Below, piece by piece: positions 57,085-64,000 of a DNA stretch of 64,000 nucleotides (position 1 is the stretch's first letter; every line of letters starts with the position of its first letter). The notes below the pieces were generated by a model that searched no databases, had not been told where the DNA came from, and worked only from the letters and a program-made list of their open reading frames with translations. Where the stretch lies: contig NC_092656.1 in the NCBI RefSeq assembly GCF_032118995.1, positions 9,863,761 to 9,927,760 of the forward strand, in the 5' to 3' direction. This DNA is from Asterias amurensis. Its lineage: Eukaryota; Echinodermata; Asteroidea; Forcipulatida; Asteriidae. The position numbers and the translations under genes were made by a program.

Positions 57085-57420
57085 ACTTTAAAATAATAGT
57101 GAACTTGCAGGTACAACCATGTATTAAAAGTTCTTTTGAGGGAGTGTTAGCTCAGAAAAAAATCTGTTTGGTCTTGACGTTTAGAACAGTACTTTCTGCT
57201 TGCTTTAGGAGAAAATACATGGTTGTACCTGCAAGTTTACTGTTAATTATAGTGTTTTCATGTCACTGTGTGGTTTACTGGTTGCTCAGCATAGTGAGGT
57301 TGGAATACATTTGAAGACAGCTTCAAGGCTTTGAAGACAGCGTTCTCCTGCAGACGATCAGAGCAATATCAAAACGTTGAGTCGTTAACCGTCGGTTCTT
57401 TGCAGAACCACCACTACTCA
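57085..57420 (+). repeat. Repeat with inverted arms and histone-stem-loop-like hairpin
   Basis: GTGAACTTGCAGGTACAACC (57100) and GGTTGTACCTGCAAGTTTAC (57222) are inverted. Further right are CAGACGATCAGAGCAATATC, AAAACGTTGAGTCGTTAACC and the hairpin GGTTCTTTGCAGAACC (57394-57409), then ACCACTACTCAAAAGAGATA. It lies in the 3' flank of the FAM184 gene. Confidence 0.7.
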
Positions 57421-57526
57421 AAAGAGATATTCACATGGTTCTACCGTAAACCTCTCTTAGCTTCAAGGTACTCTCTTTGACTGGTAAACCAATCCTTCAA
57501 AGACCCTTGCAAACGACCAATTTATG

Positions 57527-60357
57527 TCACTGGTACTCTGACAACGAGAATGCAGCAGCTTGCCTCTCTTTGGGAGTTGCAGCCGACAGGCGGTTTGTAC
57601 CGCTGCGATTGTTTGATGCCCTCAGTCTACTGTCCATGGAGAGGGTGGGAAGGCGATTCAACCCTGGCCTGTATTGCTGGTTGTTGGCAGAGTCACGAGG
57701 TGTTCGATTCCCTACCTGCTGTTCAAGAAACAATACATAAATTGGGTAAAAAGTCAATGTTTGCTTGGTGGTCGTGGGGTTGAGTTGAAAATATAATCTT
57801 CATTTTCCACAGTTTAATACAATAAAACCATTTAGGCCTACATCTCTCTACATTTAACATTCTGGTGTATAAGTTATCAAAGTCCACAATGAATGTTTCG
57901 TTTTGCCAACAATAACTTTAGAAACCATTTGTGATAAATAAACACCTACCAGGAGCTCCAAAATAGTCAAAAGCAATTCTATGAACTTCATACAAACTGA
58001 ACCAATGGCAGATTTGTTAAAAACTAACAACTTTTCACAGTTGGAGAATTTTACAATGAAGCAGTAAACAAGACATATTTTGAAATACAATGGTTTTAGG
58101 CTATACATTACTTATAATCAATTAAGGGGGTACGCACCCCCACCTTAGATACACCACTACATGTAGGTGTACCTGTTCATTGCCATTTTCCTAAAACCCC
58201 CTCCAACCAAATTCCAACTAACTAAAAGAAGTATGTGTTGGAGGGGGGGGGGGGGGATGGACCAGGAGCTGATTTCACAAAGAGCTAAGATTGATCTTGA
58301 GGCAGTACAAGACACACAAAATGCCTTATTTGATACACGTACTTGTTATCAATTAAGGGGGTGTGGCACCCCCCCCCCCCCAGAAGCACCATCGTCATTT
58401 TCAAAGCCCCCTCCAGCCAACTCCCAACTAAAAGAAGTAGGTTGGGGGGGGGGAGGGATGGACCAGGGGCTGATTTCACAAAGAGCTCAGATTGATCTTT
58501 ACTGCAAATCAATTGTAGTTGCAAGGTAAGTGATTTCACAATAAAAATCATACTGACAAATTGCGAATGTGCTGAACTTTATTGCTTTGTGAAATTCGGC
58601 CCAAGAAGAAGTTCTTTCACTCACCATTTGAGCGCGCATGCTTGCATCAGACTTGGTCCTAGCTAGAGCCTTTCCTCCGAGCCTTTGGTCAACACGTACT
58701 GGCACACTGTCTGTGAACATACGATTGAAGTTCCCTTCCCTGTTGCTGAGCTCCATCCGGTATTTGCGGACCTCCCTGCGTAACCTCTCCAGCTCTTCAT
58801 TTGTTTCCTGTCAACACAACATTAAAAATTGTTTTCCCAACAGTCAGCAAAATAAAATGGCGAGTGTGAAATTCCGAATGTGTTCTTAGATTTAAATTTC
58901 AATTCATATTTCAAATTATAGCTGCCATACAAAATTGCTCTTGGTCACGTTCATGAGGATCGAGTGTAGTTTTATTACTATTTTAACATTTAAAAAAAAT
59001 TCCTGTTCATTTTTTTGCAGGGTCTAGTGGTGGCCATTCTATCCCTCCCACTCACATGTCAGTATGTCAAGGAGGATGATACAAATTATCACAACTAGTG
59101 GGGTATTAGGATTAGCTGGTCATTTCCTTTTTACATTTTGTTTTGCAGAGAAACATTTCATTTGTTTTGATTGATGAATTAAGTACTCAAATACAAATTA
59201 AAAAAAAAAAATATATTCATACATTTTGAAAGTTTAAAATATAGTCCTATAGTTTGTTGAAACATTTAATCTCCAACTTCTGTAAGTTGTCTTTTCTTAT
59301 TTTGTATATCCCTATTATTACTTAGTGTAGTGACATTATGCATTTAACAAAACGAAACTAAATATTTGATGACAGAGTTTGGGGACACAACCATTAAACA
59401 TAAGAATAGTCTTGTAAAGAGGACGGGAAAAATTTACAGGGAGAAGGACTCGAAAGGATTGGGTCAGAAAACAACTAAATAATATAACTAAACAAAATAT
59501 TTTAAGCATGACAAGAAAGCGAGAAAGAACAAATAATTGCACTATTTTCTAACCATATTTCCAGGTGATCTTGGGGATGTTAGTTGTTGTTGTGGTTGGA
59601 CATTGAAATCTGCAAGACGTCTACTATCAAGCTCCTTCCTCAGGCTTCTCAGATCCAACTCGAGGTTCTTATTTTTCTGCTGGAGTCGTTCCTTCCCATT
59701 ACTCGTCTCTAAGAGTTCACCCTTCAACTCCGATATCTGCGAACTAAGGTCCGACTTTATGCGGTCTATTTGAGTTTTGAGTTGGCTGACGATTGCGTCG
59801 TTTCCTTCTTGCGTGTTGGTCTGTCTGCCCACCATCTCCCGGTACCTAGAGAGCTCCGCATCTCGAGCCAGGAGCTCCTTGTGAGCAACCTCGAGTTGCT
59901 TCTGAAACCGTCCAAGTTCCTCTTCAGTTTTCTCATTCTTCTCATTCGACTCGGCGATTCTTTGAAGTCTCCCAACCTGTTCCCTCAAGAAGTCATTACT
60001 TCTTTCTGATTCTTGAGTTTTAATATCAGCAGCGGCAAGTCTCTGTGACAATTCCTTATCCTTCTCTTCGAGGCCCCGTTCTAGTGTCGCCTTGGCGACA
60101 TCGGCTCTCCTCTGCTCCTCGGTCAGTGCGGTTTTCAACTTCTCCAATTTGGCCCGAGCGTCTGCGATAACGTTGGAGATTTCCTCCTCGTACGCCGCTC
60201 GGACGGCCTCAAGTTCTACTTCTCTCTCGTGGTTTTTGACAAAAAGCATGTGGACCACTTGCGTAAGTTCTGCTACCTTCTTACTCATCTTAAACTCGAA
60301 GGATTTTCGGGTAAACTTTGTTGCAGCGGCGGCGGAACCGCCGCTGCCGTCCGCCAT
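57527..60357 (-). CDS. FAM184-like: Compact FAM184 family coiled-coil protein
   Basis: Three coding exons: 59554-60357 (268 codons, start ATGGCGGAC), 58625-58807 (61 codons) and 57527-57718 (63 codons and TGA). All junctions are phase 0; donors ATG|GTTAGA (weak) and ATG|GTGAGT, acceptors TTGACAG and CTTGAACAG. Product 392 residues. Residues ~18-75 (FEFKMSKKVAELTQVVHMLF...YEEEISNVIADAR) match the FAM184 N-terminal domain, whose human form starts KMSKKIAQLTKVI and has HEEEIQQILAE. The rest of exon 1 is continuous coiled coil. Exon 2 ends with MELSNREGNFNRMFTDSVPV, matching the human C-terminal block (ELVNRETNFNKVFNSSP). Exon 3 is a basic Ser/Asn/Arg-rich tail. Human FAM184A is about 1,140 residues, so this one lacks most of the central coiled coil; the 746 bp first intron has no room for it. 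Biochemical role of the family is largely unknown. Confidence 0.88.
58104..58500. repeat. Tandem direct duplication in FAM184 intron 2
   Basis: Both units have ATCAATTAAGGGGGT, then ACCCCC, CATTTTCxxAAxCCCCCTCC, CAACTAAAAGAAGTA, a long G-run, ATGGACCAGGxGCTGATTTC and AAGAGCTxAGATTGATCTT. Unit starts near 58118 and 58348. The poly-C/poly-G pair within each unit could form a hairpin. Confidence 0.85.
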
Positions 60358-60715
60358 TTTTGTTGATACTTAGCAACAGCGGATTGTGGGGAGTTATTAT
60401 TTTTCGACAAGTGAGGGCGCTATTTTAATTGACTGAATACACCTGTTCCAACAACCTCAGCTCATTAAATTTTGGGGCGCGGTCAAAATTCATACCGAAC
60501 ATTTTAATTTGGATCCTGGAAGCCCACTAAAACTCAGAAGATTAGAATAAATGACACCCATCATTTGTTTTTATACTTAGCATAGCAACAGGTTTTTATT
60601 ATTTTGGACAAGTGAGGGCGCTATTTTAATTGAATGGACACACCTGTTCCCACAACCTTAGCTCATTTTGTGGGCGGGGCGGCCAAAAGAAATTCACCCT
60701 GAGCATTGTTTTTCC
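60358..60715. promoter_or_regulatory. FAM184 promoter region, duplicated ~205 bp
   Basis: Two direct units upstream of the start codon share CTTAGCA(TAG)CAACAG, GACAAGTGAGGGCGCTATTT, TTAATTGAxTGxAxACACCT, GTTCCxACAACCTxAGCTCA and GGGGCG. Starts near 60368 and 60576. Each has an RFX half-site-like CTTAGCAAC or ATAGCAAC. Confidence 0.65.
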
Positions 60716-61221
60716 TTCTTCGTAAAAGATCAGTATAAAAGGTTTCAGCATTTCAATAAATTAGCTTAAATTTATTTCAAGCCATAAAAGATCATAAATC
60801 AATGTTACACGGGGGACTCCAATTGGTGCATGGGGGGAATCTCCAAAAAGCAAACTTTCAATAATTTTCATACTGAAGTTCAGTTTGAGTTAAATTCTGC
60901 CAGAGACTACAAATCCCCAGTGCAACAATACAGTCCTTCATGTTCCCGTTACCCTTGGTGTACAGAAAAGTAAAACATCTTTATTTACACTGGCAAACAA
61001 AACACATGAACATTGAGCATGTTTTCTAACATGTCTAATAAAAGCAAATCACACATCACCAATAAATTTTGTTTTGAAAGAGTCCAGGAAGACAATTCTT
61101 TATTAACTTTACACTTCAGTAAAAAATAGAAGATTGCACATTCTTATCATTAGAAATTGTCCTGGGATGCATCTCAAGACATGCAAGATGGACGGATAAC
61201 CAAATATTTGGTTTTATTACA
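60716..61221. other. Intergenic sequence, no feature recognised
   Basis: AT-rich spacer between the FAM184 upstream region and a family B element. Nothing is recognised. Confidence 0.4.
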
Positions 61222-61522
61222 CAGGCACTGGACACGTCTGGTAATTACCGGTACTCAAAATATATATGAGTAAGCAACGGAGAGCTGTAAAAGCATAGCG
61301 AGAACTGGCTCCCTCTGAAGAATCTAGTATTTGGCAAAGGTGATTTCTCACATAATTAGTGAAATCTGAGAAAGACTTCAGCACTGAAGCCTTTATTGAA
61401 AGTAATCTTTCATTATTTACCTTCATCTTCCATGACCCATTGATCAAGTACGTTATTTTTTGCATGTTTGTTGATGAAGAATACGAGTCTTTGACAATTA
61501 CCAAACGTGTCCAGTGCATTTA
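61222..61522 (-). mobile_element. Family B TTAA MITE, variant subfamily (reverse)
   Basis: Left CAGGCACTGGACACGTCTGG, right CCAAACGTGTCCAGTGCATT with TTAA. The interior (TTCTCACATAATTAGTGAAATC...AGCACTGAAGCC) differs from the main subfamily but matches the fragment at 2856. Confidence 0.8.
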
Positions 61523-61865
61523 AAGAAAAACAACCTTTTAACGGACTACTAAAATCATGGAAAGCAAAGTATTTGCAAGGGCCACATTGATGAATTAAAC
61601 ATGTTAAATAAGGAAATACTGACATTTCCATAATGGTAAAATAACAGCACTTAGTGGCTTCTTATGAAGCGCTTACTTTGTCACTTAGTGATGCTCATGG
61701 CCCTCAATCACAAAGCTACAATGTATGGCACTCAATCACTTAGCCATTCACCACCAGTCAAGAACAGCTTGGATCCTTCCCGCCCAAAATGTGCAGCCCC
61801 CTAACGCTATTTTAAGCTCCATCACCACAAGTAGAAGACAACCAGAGTATACTGTTTGGAACGTC

Positions 61866-61930
61866 CAGACCACACCGGCTCTTTTCAGAGCCAACACTGC
61901 CACTAAAGAGATTTATACATGGTTGTACCT
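61866..61930 (+). repeat. Histone-stem-loop-like hairpin with downstream purine tract
   Basis: GGCTCTTTTCAGAGCC at 61877-61892 matches the metazoan histone 3' stem-loop exactly, followed 13 bases on by CTAAAGAGAT. The following TACATGGTTGTACCTACAAG is shared with 57222, placing it in the same repeat. The 195-codon ORF that runs across it (61725-62312) is not recognised as any protein. Confidence 0.65.
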
Positions 61931-62404
61931 ACAAGTTTACTATTTATTCATAATTTCTTCCTATTTATCCACATATTGCAAAGTTTTAGGTCATTCATTT
62001 AACTCAATAAACGGTCTCCGCTCCTTCAGTTTCCAAGTATGTAATACACCTAGATTAGCAATCAAAAGCCATCACTTTCTTCGAAGGTACCCATTCACCC
62101 CTGGTTTAAGAAGAGAACGGAGAAGCAATTCATTGTCTCATCAGGACTATGAGGTCAATGGTGCAGTTTGTATGGACTTTATTCAAACAGTTTTGCTTAT
62201 TTTGGAGCTCCTGCGATTTTATTTAAGAGTGGTCTTCAAAGTAGTTAATTCCCAGAAGAGAAAGACTCATTTACTAAGTAAAACAATTATTTGTAGAGTT
62301 TTTTGTTGTTAAGACCAAATGCATTTTTCATTTAAAAGACCCTTTGATCTTTGGATGGACATGAAAACGAAAACAACAACCATAAACATTAGCACTGAGC
62401 TGAC

Positions 62405-62530
62405 GATTTGTAATCAAGCGTCTTGCTGAAGACCAAAAGTGTCATGACTTGGATTCCAAGAATGCCTCAGCAACCAGAACCTTCAGTCTAGTGTACAACA
62501 CCACTCGACCATGACACTGCAAATCAGGAC
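62405..62530 (-). mobile_element. tRNA-like SINE fragment (reverse)
   Basis: On the minus strand: box A GTCATGGTCGAGTGGTGTTG, an arm with GACTGAAGGTTCTGG, a weak box B and then CATGACACTTTTGGTCTTCA, which matches the start of the SINE body. Just downstream of the stop codon of the gene at 62646. Confidence 0.55.
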
Positions 62531-62645
62531 CGATACTTCACCCTCCAAAGCCTCAAGATATTTATTTCAAAATCGTTGAAGACCGTAAAAAGTATTTCTT
62601 CACAGAGTCTTATACACACAAGTATTTTGTTGATTACTTTTTTCA

Positions 62646-63490
62646 TCAACTGTTTCCAATGATGTCTTCCATCATTTGGTCTAATTCGCTGTATTTGGAT
62701 TTGTCATTAGCGACCCCAATCCCAGAGTCTCTGCCCTCTACTCTGACATCAGAGTAATGTTTACTCGACGCAGCCAACGAGTCAGTATTCTCCGTTGACA
62801 CTTCCCTAGATAGCTGTTTGCGAATCCTTCGTCTCTGTCGACTGGAGCCGGCGGACGACACCTTGGTACTGCCCGAATCACTATGGTCCGATATTGCCGA
62901 GTCTAAACTACTAGCGGACTGTTGTCTGACTTTACCACTCGAAGAGCTCCCAGCAGATCTGACTGTTCTTGTACCTTGACTCGACGAAGACAGTCCTTCA
63001 TCATCATTGCAAGTGAGTTCATCAGGAATCGATCTATGCTTCCCTGAAGATCCGGTTCTCTCTCTGGCTGATCCAGAAGAGCTACGATGACTTTCTCTAC
63101 CCTTGGAAGACGAAGCAGAGGACTGCCGCTCTCTCCGTGACGAAGACGCCTCATTCTCACCATCCACAGATTCAACCACTGTCCTCCTCCCAGCACTCTC
63201 TGATTTTCCTCGGGATCCACTGGGAGGTCTTGCACTTCCCTTTCTCTGAAGAGCACTTATCATTTTATCCTTCTCCTTTATCGCTTCTTCAAGTTCACAG
63301 ATTCTTTGGTCCTGGGCACTGAGTTGACTCGACAGCTCCAAGATGACTTTGGTTCGACCATCTTCCCATTCCTCTTCGTCATCCTCAGCAGCTTCCTTCG
63401 GCGTCTCCACGATGATGTGATTTCTGGCAGCGGCAGCACTATTCTGCCGGCTTTGGGCGCCAGACACTGCATGTGCTCTGTCAAGACGCT
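62646..63490 (-). CDS. Last exon of an acidic, serine-rich coiled-coil protein (partial)
   Basis: An acceptor (TATCTTTTGCAG|AG) at 63490 opens a frame of about 280 residues to TGA at 62646. It begins RLDRAHAVSGAQSRQNS and continues with HIIVETPKEAAEDDEEEWED (acidic). A short coiled coil follows (KVILELSSQLSAQDQRICEL...EAIKEKDKMISALQ, heptad pattern), then about 150 residues rich in Ser, Arg and Gly with RS-like stretches, and a conserved-looking end YSELDQMMEDIIGNS. Earlier exons lie beyond 64000. I do not recognise the family. The coiled coil with a long Ser-rich linker is seen in centrosomal and ciliary proteins, but that is a weak guess. The neighbour FAM184 gene is on the same strand and separate. 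Confidence 0.75.
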
Positions 63491-64000
63491 CTGCAAAAGA
63501 TAAAGAATCAATATTGACTGGTTCTTTACAGGACTGGTAAGGATGAAAAACATTATTGGTTAACTTTAGCCTAAAAGTGAAAGCTTAAAGAATAAGAAGT
63601 TCCTACTAGAACCGCTTTGTTCTGTGAAATATCTCTCTCTGAAATGAGGTCAAATTGAAGACTCAGTATCTGAAACCCTAAAAAATGCAACAGCTAATGT
63701 CAGTTGTTACAACCAAAATTAAGGACTGAAAACATGCTACATGCTGAAAAGTGTGCATGGTTTGTCACTCTTTTCTCCCGACTCACTCAATGGACTGAGC
63801 CAAGATCTTTGCAGGCTTGTTATTTCATGTAATTATGGTTGATCACACAAAACAATAACAAGTTGTTGAACCAGAGGGGGTGCTGTTGCATATATAATTA
63901 AACTCTTAGCAATTTTAAACCTGTTGGTTACGGAAAATGCATTAGTAGTGGCTCTACAGGAAAGTTGAGGGAAGTACACTGCAAAGGATCATCTGCTTTA
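63491..64000 (-). other. Intron of the coiled-coil gene up to the window edge
   Basis: Sequence upstream of the acceptor. No further exon is recognised. 63800-63870 has GGCTTGTTATTTCATGTAAT followed by TGATCACACAAAAC, a word also found near 34985, suggesting another dispersed repeat. Confidence 0.5.

Noticed and set aside
61725-62312. 195-codon plus-strand ORF, possible histone-related gene because of the stem-loop
   Set aside because: The translation has no histone fold or other recognisable domain, the hairpin falls inside the frame, and flanks are shared with a repeat.
62646-63467. Start of the coiled-coil protein at 63467
   Set aside because: The codon there is GTG, not ATG, and a clean splice acceptor lies just upstream, so this is a last exon rather than a whole gene.

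Overview
The window is animal nuclear DNA, most likely from an echinoderm, and a sea star or sea cucumber fits best. I infer this from split genes with GT-AG introns, a KLF13 ortholog, a FAM184 family gene, low gene density, and a dense carpet of small non-autonomous DNA transposons and tRNA-derived SINEs of a type I associate with echinoderms. No bacterial, phage or viral gene is visible. The species call is a guess.

All coding regions I can support lie on the minus strand. From left to right they are: a short first coding exon resembling the start of a SAM-like domain (445-508); a two-finger C2H2 protein with a long acidic repeat tail (11014-11682), sitting inside a 2.3 kb segment bounded by 160 bp inverted repeats; a two-exon leucine-rich-repeat protein (35491-37043); a complete two-exon KLF13-type transcription factor with an 8.7 kb intron (41983-51525); a compact three-exon FAM184 protein (57527-60357); and the last exon of an acidic, serine-rich coiled-coil protein (62646-63490). 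Two weaker open segments (9172-9663 and 54781-55303) may be gene or transposon fragments. Nothing suggests these genes form one pathway.

The rest is mostly repeats. At least four short transposon families with unrelated termini all end in TTAA: a palindromic one (termini AGGAACACG), one with termini AGGCACTGGACAC, one with AGCCATTGGACAC, and one with AGATGCTATGTCAG. Many copies are nested inside each other, so relative ages can be read directly. Other inverted-repeat families, tRNA-derived SINEs, a 570 bp tandem duplication (1690-2850), a 150 bp satellite (18712-19740) and an 18 bp minisatellite (24850-25435) fill much of the remainder.

The most unusual signal is a dispersed repeat carrying a hairpin that matches the animal histone mRNA 3' stem-loop (GGYYCTTTTCAGRRCC). 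It has compensatory stem changes between copies and a purine-rich stretch downstream, but no histone gene is near. Also notable are the unusually short FAM184 gene, which keeps both family-specific ends, and the zinc-finger gene enclosed by inverted copies of a promoter-plus-intron-like sequence.
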